NCBI GenBank assembly: GCA_045546735.1
Contig: JAZQDJ010000080.1
Span: 28,201-92,200 of the forward strand
Reading direction: 5' to 3'
Length of the DNA stretch: 64,000 bases
From: SVFI01 sp045546735
GTDB lineage: Bacteria; Bacillota; Clostridia; Lachnospirales; Lachnospiraceae
Under the pieces are notes generated by a model. It was not told where the DNA came from, made no database searches, and worked only from the letters and a program-made list of their open reading frames with translations. Made by a program: the position numbers and the translations under genes. The first letter of the stretch is position 1. Each line of letters begins with the position of its first letter. Below, in pieces: positions 14,381 through 23,686 of this stretch.

Positions 14381-17065
14381 CATTTCATAAAATGTATAGT
14401 CAACCTCGGCAAGCGACAGTTTCGAAATCACATTTCCGTTCTCGTCTAAGAAGCGGAGCATGATATCAGAGTTGTCTCCAAGTAACCACGAGGTATTCAT
14501 TCCCATCGGAACAAGGAGCGTTCCCTCACCGGTTTTGCAGGTGACGCAGGTCCGTTCGTTTTCTATTCCGTCGCTCTTAAAAGTAATCTGCACCAGGGAT
14601 GCATGCTCTGTCGCCGGTAAACGAAGGAAAAGAACGTCATTATTTCTGCCGTTTACGGATGCGCTGCCTGCGCCTGTTTCTTCCAGGCGGAAGGCAAGTG
14701 TGTCAAAAGACTTTCCAAACGATGAAGGTGACAGACCGAAATCAACGCCGCCGAATGCAAGTCTTGCGTCATCGCTCTCTTTTTCCGGATACAGTGCATC
14801 AAAGATTTCTTTCGGATAGAATGCTCCGTCCTCTGCGCTGTAGCAATATTCCCCGCCTGTCAGTACCCAGTGATAAATATGATAGGATGACTGCGGTTCC
14901 AGCAAAAAGATGACCGGCCGCATGTCCTGTATTGTGGAAAGAAGCCGCATTTGTGCATCGTACCCTTTCCCTGCTTGGATAAAACCGGTCGCGCAGGATT
15001 TGGCGTTCAGATAATAGTAAAAGCCCTGTCCGTCCATACCGAGATATGAGGCGTCAAAACCGGCGTTTTTACATTTCTCCATCACAGAAGCATATGTGGT
15101 AAGGTAGTGGATCTGGTCTGCTACCATAAATCCGCCACCGAGCATGGAAGTATCAGGAAGTTCAATTTCTTTCATTGAGATAAAATTCCCTGGAACTTCA
15201 TAATAAGAAAACAATTTGTCTTTATCGTCTAAAATAAGCTTTGCCTCTCCGTTTGGATAAGTCCACATGTCCGGAAACTTCATCGCGGAAACTTTCGGAT
15301 AAATGAGGAGCGGAAGAGAAAAGCATCCGATGATAAGGATGGTTTTTATACCGCGTGCAATCAGTTCTTTCCCATAGCTGATTAAAAGGACGGGAAGGAA
15401 CATGCCAAACACGGCAATCAGTACCGGAGCCGTGCGGGAGAGAATCATATTAACGTCCGCGCGCACAAGAGTATAAGTGTAAGATACGGCAAGTGCCAGC
15501 ATCATTGAAATCAGTCCGAAACAAAGAGGTGTTCTTTTTTTCTTTAAAAGCAAAAACACAAGCAAGGCAGTACCTACTGCAAAAGGTAAAATCGGAAGGA
15601 AAAAACGGACGCCGTAATAGAGCCAAAGTCTTAGGTGTCCGTGAGTTTCTGCAAGCATAGGCAAGAAGAAATCAGGAGCCGTTTGTCCGTAAAGAGAAAT
15701 TCCGTCCGCAAGCGTGGTCTGTCCGGAATATACAAGTGTATGGCTGACCATGCGCAGCAAAAGCGGAACGCACAGTGCAATCGGAAGGAGGCAAAGAAGC
15801 CATCCGATGTAAAAAGCCGGGCGTTTTATTTCCTTTTTCCAGTCAGTTGTACGTAGGTAACGGATAAGCATGTAAATACCGAGCGGAAGTGTTCCGACAA
15901 GCGCAGCAGCCCCGTAAAGAGGGTAGTAAAGTCCTGCGAGAAAACAGGAGAAAACCCATGCTTTCAGCCATGTTCCCGGTTTGTCTAACAGTTCTTTTAA
16001 AAAGAGTAAAAGTAAAACCGGAAGGAGCATGTATTGCCGGTTGTATGCAGGCAGTGCAAAACATACGGCAAACAGCAGGGCATTAGCACCGCCGACATGT
16101 CGGCAGAGTAAATACATTGTGATGATACAAAACAGTACCACCATAATACTGACGGCCGGTGAATAGTCGGATACCGTTCCGCCGAGCAGAACATTTTGGA
16201 TAAAGCCGTTTACAAGCGGGAAGAGTCCCGAAACAGGCGTGTATTCGTCATAAGCAGTCTGACCGAGTGAAACAATCTGTTGCCACGGAATCAGCTGTTC
16301 ACCGTGGTGGTGTTGGTCAGGCTGGGCGTACATCGGACATGCGGAGTAGGAATTATATATAAAGACTGTAATCGCTGTGACCGGATGAATGAGTTTGCTG
16401 AGGGCAACTTCGTTTTGACCAAAGTATTTGCGGATGTGTAATACATTACATGCAAGAAAGCAGGCAAGGAGACCGCCGAAAAATACATAATAAAACGGGG
16501 CATAAGGGATTCTTTGGAGCGTTCCGGCATACAGATATCTGTCCACAAAGAACAGCACGAGCAAAAACGGAACCGCACATTGCACAAGGAGCAGGAGCTT
16601 ATGGAGGGTAACAAAACGGAGCCTGCTGCAGGCAAAAATTGCAAGTGAAAGAATCGTTGCACCGATGAAAAGTTGCATTCGGCTTACGGCAAAGACAGGG
16701 GAAAACTGTACCAAAACCGTCAATCCTGCAAGTACTGCATAGTAAGATAAAAGCCAGGTAAACAGCACTGCGGTAAGTTTGTCAAAGGTAACTGTGTGTG
16801 CAGTGATATCATTTTGGATTCTTTTTTTGCCAAGGGAATATAATCCTGATACAAGAAGTGCGGTCGCGATAATACATGCGATCGCAAGAATGCGGAACAG
16901 TGTAAGCTCTGCAGACTTGTTAAAGCCTGCGGAGGATACGTTTTCTATAATGAAGTCGTCGAATGCCTGTGCGGTAGTTGCCATGTCGGGAAATACCCGG
17001 TAAAATACCGCAAACAAGACGATGAGAGGTATGCATATTGAAAGGACAAAAATCGCTGTTTCCAT
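14372..17065 (-). CDS. Large multipass membrane protein with extracytoplasmic C-terminal domain (GT-C-like)
   Basis: An 897-residue protein. Residues 1-560 contain about a dozen or more hydrophobic spans; the last 300 residues are soluble and should face outwards. No catalytic family can be assigned with certainty. The arrangement of spans with short polar loops and a long C-terminal domain resembles GT-C lipid-linked glycosyltransferases or oligosaccharide-modifying enzymes, and two other genes in the window (17158-18783 and 26907-28610) have a similar style. It is divergent from 17158-18783, which suggests a shared control region. A role in surface glycan assembly is inference. Confidence 0.75.
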   Translation of the reverse strand: METAIFVLSICIPLIVLFAVFYRVFPDMATTAQAFDDFIIENVSSAGFNKSAELTLFRILAIACIIATALLVSGLYSLGKKRIQNDITAHTVTFDKLTAVLFTWLLSYYAVLAGLTVLVQFSPVFAVSRMQLFIGATILSLAIFACSRLRFVTLHKLLLLVQCAVPFLLVLFFVDRYLYAGTLQRIPYAPFYYVFFGGLLACFLACNVLHIRKYFGQNEVALSKLIHPVTAITVFIYNSYSACPMYAQPDQHHHGEQLIPWQQIVSLGQTAYDEYTPVSGLFPLVNGFIQNVLLGGTVSDYSPAVSIMVVLFCIITMYLLCRHVGGANALLFAVCFALPAYNRQYMLLPVLLLLFLKELLDKPGTWLKAWVFSCFLAGLYYPLYGAAALVGTLPLGIYMLIRYLRTTDWKKEIKRPAFYIGWLLCLLPIALCVPLLLRMVSHTLVYSGQTTLADGISLYGQTAPDFFLPMLAETHGHLRLWLYYGVRFFLPILPFAVGTALLVFLLLKKKRTPLCFGLISMMLALAVSYTYTLVRADVNMILSRTAPVLIAVFGMFLPVLLISYGKELIARGIKTILIIGCFSLPLLIYPKVSAMKFPDMWTYPNGEAKLILDDKDKLFSYYEVPGNFISMKEIELPDTSMLGGGFMVADQIHYLTTYASVMEKCKNAGFDASYLGMDGQGFYYYLNAKSCATGFIQAGKGYDAQMRLLSTIQDMRPVIFLLEPQSSYHIYHWVLTGGEYCYSAEDGAFYPKEIFDALYPEKESDDARLAFGGVDFGLSPSSFGKSFDTLAFRLEETGAGSASVNGRNNDVLFLRLPATEHASLVQITFKSDGIENERTCVTCKTGEGTLLVPMGMNTSWLLGDNSDIMLRFLDENGNVISKLSLAEVDYTFYEMKK

Positions 17066-17116
17066 AAAAAACTCCGTTTCAAAGTGATATTCCTATTTTA
17101 GTATAAATGATAGCAT

Positions 17117-17146
17117 TTGACAACACGAACAGGATAAGGGTAAACT
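17117..17146 (+). promoter_or_regulatory. Putative promoter of the membrane protein gene at 17158
   Basis: TTGACA (17117-17122) and TAAACT (17141-17146), spacer 18 bp. A transcript start near 17153 would leave almost no leader for an ATG at 17158 and so favours one of the downstream ATGs at 17179 or 17191. Confidence 0.5.
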
Positions 17147-17157
17147 AAAGAAAGCCT

Positions 17158-18783
17158 ATGGCAAATAGTATAGTTAAAATGGTGAAAACAATGACAGAGA
17201 AAAATAAAAAAATGAAATTTCATAAATTCAGTCCGGCAGAAACGGCTTTTTTGGTGCTCTTCGGTGTCACAATCCTGGCACTCGCAGCATTTTGTATTTT
17301 CTGCCCGGATAATTTGATGCATTCGGATACGACGGCGGAAGTTGTGCTTTCGAAACTGTTGGCAGATGAGGGAGGACTGCTTTCAAAGAACTGGTTTTAT
17401 TCAACCGAGATCCGCATTGTATATACGCATCTTGTGATGATACCGCTTTTTTGGATGTTGTCGGATTATACGCTCGTGAAATTTATTTCGGTATTCATCT
17501 TTTATGCGCTGCTCATTTGGGCGTATTACATGTTCGGAAAACGTTTTTCGTTTGACAAAAAATGGCATTTCTTATGCCTTGCACTTTTGTTTGCACCGCT
17601 TTCAAATGAATATTTGGATATGATGTTCATCGGCTGTTTTTATACGTCGCAGGTGATTTGCATGTACCTGGTGCTTTCATTTACGATGAAGGAGAAAAAG
17701 AGTAAAAAGTGTTTTTGGCTGCATGCAGTTGTTCTTTGTGTGGCAGCATTGATTCTCGGTTTGTCGGGACTGCGCTATCTGGCAAGCCTTTATCTGCCGA
17801 TGGTGCTTGCGTACCTGTTTTTTGTTCTTGCTGAGCCGGGTAAGCAGAAGAAAGAAAATGTTTGTCCGATTTTGTTTTCCGTAGTAATGACGGGATTTGC
17901 AGGTGTCGGATTTTTGATTAACAAGTTTTATTTGGCGGTGAATTATAGTTTTGATACGACTTCGGAAGTGGCGTTTGTGCCGATTGCCGATGTACCGGAG
18001 AGGTTTCTTCGTTCCATTCGTCTTATGATTGAATTTATGGGATATCGCGAAATCAAAGTTGTGAGCGGGCTCGGAATTGTAAATGTTGTAAAATGCGTAT
18101 TTTTCCTTGCGTTTGTCGGTATGATAGTTTATCTGTGGAAAAACCGGATGGTGCTTTTGGATAAAGCTGAGAGATTTTTGCTTTATTTCTTTGTGTTTCT
18201 GTTTTTGATTAACTGGTACATGCTCATTTTTACAAATGTGCTGATGCAGTACCGCTACTGGCTTCCGGTGTATGTAATCGGAGTTCTTTTAATCGGTATT
18301 TTTATGCAGAAGTGGAAACCGGAAATCAAATTGCAGAAAGTGCTGATGGCTGTCTTTTTGGCGGGAGTTGTGCTTGCGTCACTCTATGGCGAACTTTGGC
18401 AGGATGTGAAATACAATGACTGCGAAAAGCGTTATGGTTACATGGAGTTTTTGGAAGAAAATGATTATGATTTCGGATATGCAACGTTCTGGAATGCATC
18501 TGTGACAGAATATCTTGCGGACGGCAAGATTAAAGTCGGAAACCTCGGAGGTGAGGATGGCAAGGTGGCGCCGTATGAGTGGCTGACGCCGAAGTCTTAC
18601 TACCGCGACGGATTCCATGAGGGCAAGACATTCCTTTTGCTTGCGCGCACGGAAGAAGCGGGAATGCTGAAAGGTGATTTTGTTGTGATGGAAGATGCCC
18701 GGTGTGTGTATCAGGACGAGTTTTATGCGATTTACGAAGGGCAGCAGGGCATGTATATATTCTCGGAAGGGTATGAGCCGTAG
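17158..18783 (+). CDS. Multipass membrane protein, GT-C-like
   Basis: A 541-residue protein (517-541 depending on start) with about eleven hydrophobic spans and a soluble C-terminal tail of roughly 120 residues. After the first span comes a loop with LMHSDTTAE, an acidic first external loop of the type that carries the catalytic Asp in GT-C glycosyltransferases that use polyprenyl-phosphate sugars. No assigned family. No strong ribosome site is seen before any of the ATGs at 17158, 17179 and 17191; the promoter position argues for a later one. It is divergent from the 897-residue protein. A function in surface glycan modification is inferred from topology only. Confidence 0.78.
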   Translation: MANSIVKMVKTMTEKNKKMKFHKFSPAETAFLVLFGVTILALAAFCIFCPDNLMHSDTTAEVVLSKLLADEGGLLSKNWFYSTEIRIVYTHLVMIPLFWMLSDYTLVKFISVFIFYALLIWAYYMFGKRFSFDKKWHFLCLALLFAPLSNEYLDMMFIGCFYTSQVICMYLVLSFTMKEKKSKKCFWLHAVVLCVAALILGLSGLRYLASLYLPMVLAYLFFVLAEPGKQKKENVCPILFSVVMTGFAGVGFLINKFYLAVNYSFDTTSEVAFVPIADVPERFLRSIRLMIEFMGYREIKVVSGLGIVNVVKCVFFLAFVGMIVYLWKNRMVLLDKAERFLLYFFVFLFLINWYMLIFTNVLMQYRYWLPVYVIGVLLIGIFMQKWKPEIKLQKVLMAVFLAGVVLASLYGELWQDVKYNDCEKRYGYMEFLEENDYDFGYATFWNASVTEYLADGKIKVGNLGGEDGKVAPYEWLTPKSYYRDGFHEGKTFLLLARTEEAGMLKGDFVVMEDARCVYQDEFYAIYEGQQGMYIFSEGYEP

Positions 18784-19176
18784 AGGATGAATGTCTAATG
18801 CTTGTTTAAGTAGGCAAAATTGCAAATTTTTCAGTGAAATGGGATAGAAAAGATTTGGCTATTAGAATATATATGCCTTTTTTGGAAGGATTTTCATATA
18901 GAAGTTGAAGTAAAAATAAATATATCTGCTTAAAAAGAGGAAAAAGTGCATCGAAAACAGATTATGTAAACCGCAAAAAACAAAAAACAGGAAATTTTGC
19001 AGATATATTTTGTAAAGCAATAAAAGCTATAGGAATTTGATTCAAATTTTTACATATAGATTAGATAGAAAAATGTGTTTCTAGAGGAAAAGAGCCCAAA
19101 GCCGAAGGATATGCACGAAAAAATTCTCTGAAACAAAGAGTCGCCAAAAAAAATATAAATTAAAGGAGAAAAGAAA
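18784..19176 (+). other. 393-bp gap; possible structured leader of the DUF4177 gene
   Basis: No gene is visible. The region is AT-rich and purine-rich. Its last 100 nt hold a GAGGAAAAGAGCCC stretch, AAAGCCGAAGG and a small CTCT-GAAACA-AAGAG hairpin near 19124-19139, directly before the ribosome site. This composition resembles a folded regulatory leader, but it matches no riboswitch class I can name. Confidence 0.3.
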
Positions 19177-19353
19177 ATGAAAGAGTACAAACTTGTCTAC
19201 TTAAACAAAGGAATTAAATTCTCAAGAGAAAAGGATTTGGAGCAGGCAGAAGAGATTATCAATGAATATGCGCAGCAGGGCTGGGTGCTCCAGCAGATTG
19301 TATCGCCGGACGACGGAATCGGTGCTATGGTAGGTGTATTTTACAGAGAGTAA
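19177..19353 (+). CDS. Small DUF4177-type protein
   Basis: A 58-residue protein too short for usual ORF cut-offs, but with a perfect AAAGGAG ribosome site 10 nt before the ATG and a terminator straight after the stop. It starts MKEYKLVYL and contains EIINEYAQQGW and an ending VGVFYRE, the beta-alpha-beta pattern of the DUF4177 family (small proteins of unknown function in Firmicutes). It has no signal or membrane segment. It is preceded by a long gene-free leader and convergent with the FAD oxidoreductase, so it is a monocistronic unit. Confidence 0.85.
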   Translation: MKEYKLVYLNKGIKFSREKDLEQAEEIINEYAQQGWVLQQIVSPDDGIGAMVGVFYRE

Positions 19354-19357
19354 ACCA

Positions 19358-19388
19358 AAAGCGACAGCAAAAACGCTGTCGCTTTTTC
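19358..19388. terminator. Bidirectional terminator between convergent genes
   Basis: Perfect 11-bp arms AAAGCGACAGC (19358-19368) and GCTGTCGCTTT (19375-19385) with a T run on the plus side and a matching A run on the other, six bases before the stop of the FAD oxidoreductase. Confidence 0.9.
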
Positions 19389-19393
19389 TATGC

Positions 19394-20980
19394 CTATTCT
19401 TCATTCGTCTCGTGATATTCTTTCTCTGTATTTACATTCCAAATCAGAGTCTTGTCCGCAGAGCCTGCTTTAATCGCATTAACTGCCTCAATCGCTGTCA
19501 GCATTGAGTGATCCATGTTGTTGTAGCGGTGCTGACCGTTACGTCCGATACAGAACAGATTGTCAAAGGATGACAGATAATCCTGAACTTTATCAAATTG
19601 TTTGTAAGTGCCAAAGTATGCCGGATATGCTTTTTTTACACGGATGTGTGTAGCATCCAGAACATCGCTTTCATCGATAACTTTGATTTTTACAAGTTCA
19701 CTGATGGCAAATTTGATAAAATCTTCGGAAGACATATTCCACATATCGTCGCCTTCATTGCAGAAGTATTCGAGTCCTACCCAGACTGTCTCTTCATTTT
19801 TGGCCGGCAAATACGGCGACCAGTTGTTAAAGACCTGCAGACGACCGATTTTGACGTCGCGCTCCTGAATGTAAATCCAGCAGTCCGGTACGATATTATT
19901 TACCGTCTTCATCTTTGTTTTGTTAGCAAGAAGCAACTTGTTTACAAGAAGTCCCACCGTAATAAAATCGCGGTACGGAAGATCTTTTGCGATATCGTGC
20001 ACATCGGAAGGAGCATCTTCACCCATGGCGATGACCAAATCTTTGACAGGCATACTGGAGAAGTAGTAATCGCCTGTATAAATTGTCTTTTCGTCTGTGA
20101 GCTGTTCCATGGCAGCTTCACCGGTAGAAATTGTTTTGGTAAATTCTACACCGGTAATTTTGCCGTTTTCCTGCAAGATACGGGTTGCTTTCGTATTAAA
20201 AATAATCTCGCCGCCCATGTCACGGATTTCGTCTGCCATTTTTTCCCAAAGCTGTCCCGGTCCTTTTTTCGGATACATGAACTGTTCAATCAGGGAAGTA
20301 GAATTTGTTTTGTATTTCGGATTAAACAATTTCTTAAAAAATTCACCGATCATCTTACCGATGGAAAGTTCTTTGACGCGCTGTGCGCCCCAGTCAGGTG
20401 CGATGTTGCTCGGATGAACACCCCAGAGTTTTTCGGTATAATCTTCGAAAAACATACTGTAGAGAGGTTTTCCGAAGCGGTTGATATAAAAGTCTTCCAA
20501 AGAATTTTCTTTACGTTTAAAAGCGCAGGAATATAAATATCCGAAGCCGGCTTTTATTGTCCGCCACAGTCCCATGTTGATAAAGGTTTCCGGTTTCATG
20601 GAAATCGGATAATCAAAGAACTTGCGCAGGAAAAAAATACGGCTGACACGGGTACGCATCAAAGAGACGATGTCAGTCTTTGAAGGGTCGGGACCGCCCT
20701 CGGTGAGAGTGACATCGCGTCCGAGTAAAAGATCATCGCTCGATGGAGAACCCTGCAGGGGCATGATTTCTTTCCAAATATCGTTGACCTGTCCGACTTT
20801 TGAGAAAAAGCGGTGACCGCCGAGGTCCATTCGGTTTCCTTTGTATTCTGCCGTACGTGAAATACCGCCGATGTACTCGGTTTCTTCTAAAATCACAGGC
20901 TTTATATCGGTTTCTTTCAGGAGCTGGTAAGCTGCGGTAAGTCCCGCCGGTCCGGCTCCGATAATAATAGCTTTTTTCAT
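19394..20980 (-). CDS. NAD(P)/FAD-dependent amine oxidase-like oxidoreductase
   Basis: A 528-residue flavoprotein starting MKKAIIIGAGPAGLTAAYQL, the GxGxxG Rossmann motif for FAD, followed by the second FAD segment with MDLGGHRFFSK. The architecture is that of the protoporphyrinogen oxidase/UDP-galactopyranose mutase-like branch, which is common in surface carbohydrate loci of Clostridia. A C-terminal FAD motif lies in FCIGRNGQHRYNNMDHSM. Substrate unknown; an activity on nucleotide sugars or lipid-linked sugars would suit the neighbours but is inference. It has its own promoter (21023-21051), back to back with that of the M15 peptidase gene. Confidence 0.88.
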   Translation of the reverse strand: MKKAIIIGAGPAGLTAAYQLLKETDIKPVILEETEYIGGISRTAEYKGNRMDLGGHRFFSKVGQVNDIWKEIMPLQGSPSSDDLLLGRDVTLTEGGPDPSKTDIVSLMRTRVSRIFFLRKFFDYPISMKPETFINMGLWRTIKAGFGYLYSCAFKRKENSLEDFYINRFGKPLYSMFFEDYTEKLWGVHPSNIAPDWGAQRVKELSIGKMIGEFFKKLFNPKYKTNSTSLIEQFMYPKKGPGQLWEKMADEIRDMGGEIIFNTKATRILQENGKITGVEFTKTISTGEAAMEQLTDEKTIYTGDYYFSSMPVKDLVIAMGEDAPSDVHDIAKDLPYRDFITVGLLVNKLLLANKTKMKTVNNIVPDCWIYIQERDVKIGRLQVFNNWSPYLPAKNEETVWVGLEYFCNEGDDMWNMSSEDFIKFAISELVKIKVIDESDVLDATHIRVKKAYPAYFGTYKQFDKVQDYLSSFDNLFCIGRNGQHRYNNMDHSMLTAIEAVNAIKAGSADKTLIWNVNTEKEYHETNEE

Positions 20981-21022
20981 GTTTTTTTCCTTTTAATGGT
21001 TATTAAAATTCCATACTAATTA

Positions 21023-21051
21023 ATAATAGCCGATTTATAGAGATACGTCAA
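21023..21051 (-). promoter_or_regulatory. Promoter of the FAD oxidoreductase gene
   Basis: Read on the minus strand: TTGACG (21051-21046), 17-bp spacer, TATTAT (21028-21023). Confidence 0.65.
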
Positions 21052-21060
21052 ATGTGATAT

Positions 21061-21089
21061 TTGACGAATGAGATAAGACATTGTAAAAT
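21061..21089 (+). promoter_or_regulatory. Promoter of the FN3-M15 peptidase gene
   Basis: TTGACG (21061-21066), 17-bp spacer, TAAAAT (21084-21089). The -35 boxes of this and the divergent promoter are only 9 bp apart and share ATTTGACG, so one regulator could govern both. Confidence 0.7.
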
Positions 21090-21112
21090 TATGTCCATAT
21101 GGAGGTATGAAT

Positions 21113-22777
21113 ATGAGAGAAAAGAGAATGCTTCAGGGCATGGCTGCTGTCTTGCTCGTGTGTATGATAGTTACATCCGTGTTTGCGAATCCGGTGACAG
21201 TTTGGGCGCTTCCGACTGTTTCGGGAAATCAAATAGATACAGAAAGCGTTGTTTCGGTCAATGACGTACCGTCGGATATGCAGATGGAAACGATAACACC
21301 GGACCATATGCCGGGAGAAGTGAGTGTTATGCCTCTCGGAGAAGGAAATGAAGATGATCAGGTGTCCGGAAACACCCCGGATAAGCCGGCTGTTGAGCAG
21401 GTGACAGGAGTGTCAGTGACTTCGGCGTCGTACCGTACTCTTAAGATTGTTTATAAAGCTGTTTACGGAGTAAAAGGATATGAGATTTACCGCGGGACAA
21501 AGAAAGATGATATGAAGATGATTGCAGATCTGACAGCGGTCCGTACAAGCTATGTGGATAAGGGAGAGGATAAAAAGTATCTGAACACAAATCAAAAATA
21601 TTATTATAAGGTTCGCGCCTATGTTTTAGATGAAAATAATCAAAAAGTATACGGTGAATTCTCAAAGATTGTTTCCGGAAAACCGAAACTGAATGCACCG
21701 AAGATTTCGATGGCGGAGACGTTAAGTTATAAATCTGTGAAAATTACGTACGGAAAAGTGGCGGGAGCAACCGGTTATGCGATTTACCGCTCGACCAAAA
21801 AAGATTCCGGATTTAAAAGAATCGGTACTGTAAAGAAGAAAAAAACGGTGCAGTTTACAGATAAAAAATGTAAGACGGGTATTAAGTATTATTACAAAGT
21901 GCGGGCTTACCGTACCATAAACGGCAAGAAAAAGTACGGACCGTATTCCGAAGTAATCAGTGCCAAAACAAAACTCAATACGCCGAAGTTAAAGACAGTT
22001 TCCGTGACATCGGCAGATACGGCACTGCTTACATGGAAGAAGGTTTCCGGTGCTTCCGGTTATATGATTTACCGCTGTGAGACAAAAAAAGGAAAATATA
22101 GAAAAGTTCTTCATGTAAAAGGCGGGGCAAACGTGCAGGCCTACGTCGGCGGTCAGGAAAACGGCAAGACTTATTATTACAAAGTGCGTGCATATCGCAC
22201 GGTGGATAAAAAGAAAAAATATTCTTCCTACTCCAATATTAAGAGTGCGGTGTTTAATCTTCTTGCCTCGGCAGACGAATCGTATCAGGATAAGGCGCAG
22301 AGAATTTTTGGTTTGCCGTATTACAAAAAATATGCATCCAAAGAAGAGGCCGACAGACATATGGTTTCGATAACCATCGATGTCTGGGATTTTGCTTCGG
22401 ACGGTGTGACAAAAGTGACGAAACAGAGAACTCTTGTTGTGCATAAAAATATTGCTCCGACGGTAAAACAGATTTTTAAGGAGATTTATGAGGGAGAAGA
22501 GAGATTCCCGATCAAAAATGTCGGCGGTTACAGCTGGCGAGGGGAAAGTTCAAACTCTGAGCATTGCTGCGGAGTTGCCATTGACATTAACTGGGAAGAA
22601 AATTACCTGATTGACAATGGTGTCATAATCAGCGGAAAGCTTTATGAGCCGGGTGTTAATCCGTATTCCATCCCGACAGACGGGGAAGTTGCCAAAATTA
22701 TGAACAAATACGGTTTCCGCCAGGGAATTTGGGGAAATCGTTGTGATTATATGCATTTTTCATATTTCGGAACGTAA
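21113..22777 (+). CDS. Secreted FN3-repeat protein with M15 D-Ala-D-Ala carboxypeptidase-like domain
   Basis: A 554-residue exported protein. The start at 21113 is chosen because GGAGG (21101-21105) is 7 nt away; the ATG at 21107 is too close. After a signal peptide come three fibronectin-III-like repeats (about residues 95-385), each with a YxIYRxTKK segment and a KYYYKVRAY strand, then an M15-type catalytic domain. The zinc ligands are in SEHCCGVAIDIN (His, Asp) and DYMHFSYF (His). The family trims peptidoglycan stem peptides. The FN3 units probably hold it on the wall or on glycan. The linker before the repeats is acidic. A terminator shared with the convergent deacetylase gene follows. 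Confidence 0.88.
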   Translation: MREKRMLQGMAAVLLVCMIVTSVFANPVTVWALPTVSGNQIDTESVVSVNDVPSDMQMETITPDHMPGEVSVMPLGEGNEDDQVSGNTPDKPAVEQVTGVSVTSASYRTLKIVYKAVYGVKGYEIYRGTKKDDMKMIADLTAVRTSYVDKGEDKKYLNTNQKYYYKVRAYVLDENNQKVYGEFSKIVSGKPKLNAPKISMAETLSYKSVKITYGKVAGATGYAIYRSTKKDSGFKRIGTVKKKKTVQFTDKKCKTGIKYYYKVRAYRTINGKKKYGPYSEVISAKTKLNTPKLKTVSVTSADTALLTWKKVSGASGYMIYRCETKKGKYRKVLHVKGGANVQAYVGGQENGKTYYYKVRAYRTVDKKKKYSSYSNIKSAVFNLLASADESYQDKAQRIFGLPYYKKYASKEEADRHMVSITIDVWDFASDGVTKVTKQRTLVVHKNIAPTVKQIFKEIYEGEERFPIKNVGGYSWRGESSNSEHCCGVAIDINWEENYLIDNGVIISGKLYEPGVNPYSIPTDGEVAKIMNKYGFRQGIWGNRCDYMHFSYFGT

Positions 22778-22782
22778 AACAC

Positions 22783-22820
22783 AGGACGCCGGTTGCTAAT
22801 CAGCAATCTGGCGTCCTTCT
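22783..22820. terminator. Terminator between convergent M15 and deacetylase genes
   Basis: Arms AGGACGCC (22783-22790) and GGCGTCCT (22810-22817), with TTGCT/AGCAA as inner stem. It overlaps the final codons of the minus-strand gene. T-richness is modest on either side. Confidence 0.65.
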
Positions 22821-23569
22821 GCATTCATATGGTATTTTTCACGGATAATCAGATCTGATACAGGGACAATTTCATAGCCTTGTTCTTTTAAACCGGTAAT
22901 CATGGCATCGAGAGCATCGGCGGTGTAGGTCGCACCGTTGTGGCAAAGAATGATGGAACCGTTACCGAGATGCTTGTGCTGACAGACGGTTTTGATAATG
23001 GAATCCACACCGTAGTCTTTCCAATCGAGAGAGTCCACGTCCCATTGAATCGGATAGTATCCGCAACCTTCCACAGTGGTTATGACATCATTGTCATAGT
23101 CGCCGTAAGGAGGACGGAACAAAAACATTTCGTAGCCGGTCAGTTCTTTGACGCGGTTATGTACTGTCATAATTTCCTCTTTGCAATCGGCAGAAGAAAG
23201 CTGGCTCATGTTTTTATGGTTTTCGCTGTGATTTCCCAAATCATGTCCGGCGGCGAGAATCGTTTTGACATCTTCCGGATAATTTTTTACCCAGCTTCCG
23301 GTCATAAAGAATGTGACACGTATGTCATGCTTTTTGAGGACCGCTAAAATCTCAGACGTATCCTCGTTTCCCCATGCTGCATCGAAGGAGAGCGCTACTT
23401 TCGGCTCTTTTGTTTCGACACAGTAAATCGGAAGGTTGCGGCCGGATACGTTGCTGTTTGTGGTGACCATCTGCGGCGCTATGCAAAAAAAGGAGGCAAT
23501 CGCCAAGAAAAGGAGAGCCATCGTCCATATCACATTTTTTTGTTGTATGTATATTTCTTTTAAACTCAT
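22796..23569 (-). CDS. PdaB-like polysaccharide deacetylase
   Basis: A 257-residue NodB-domain (CE4) protein with one N-terminal membrane anchor (about residues 13-34). Metal-site residues are Asp63 in SFDAAWGNED and His114/His118 in GNHSENH; RPPYGD covers 152-157. The FDAAWG form in place of FDDG is typical of the PdaB branch, sporulation deacetylase homologues required for stable spores in Bacillus. Length fits that branch. It is convergent with the M15 peptidase, so two wall-modifying enzymes face each other. Whether the organism uses it in sporulation or vegetative wall modification is not shown. Confidence 0.9.
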   Translation of the reverse strand: MSLKEIYIQQKNVIWTMALLFLAIASFFCIAPQMVTTNSNVSGRNLPIYCVETKEPKVALSFDAAWGNEDTSEILAVLKKHDIRVTFFMTGSWVKNYPEDVKTILAAGHDLGNHSENHKNMSQLSSADCKEEIMTVHNRVKELTGYEMFLFRPPYGDYDNDVITTVEGCGYYPIQWDVDSLDWKDYGVDSIIKTVCQHKHLGNGSIILCHNGATYTADALDAMITGLKEQGYEIVPVSDLIIREKYHMNAEGRQIAD

Positions 23570-23644
23570 AAAGGAACCTCATAATATGTTTTTTTAATGT
23601 ATGTATGCGAAAATAAAAATATGATATATGGATGGGGATTTTTC

Positions 23645-23653
23645 TGTTATAAT
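23645..23653 (+). promoter_or_regulatory. Extended -10 promoter
   Basis: TGTTATAAT (23645-23653): TG, one base, then a perfect TATAAT. The -35 region is weak, as expected for an extended -10 promoter. It would start transcription about 25 nt before the ribosome site of the gene at 23687. Confidence 0.5.
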
Positions 23654-23686
23654 AAAAAACAGTGTAAGGGAATCGGAGGAAAACAT

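Noticed and set aside
19598..20536. 312-residue plus-strand frame
   Set aside because: Antisense shadow of the FAD oxidoreductase, which has clear motifs and promoter.
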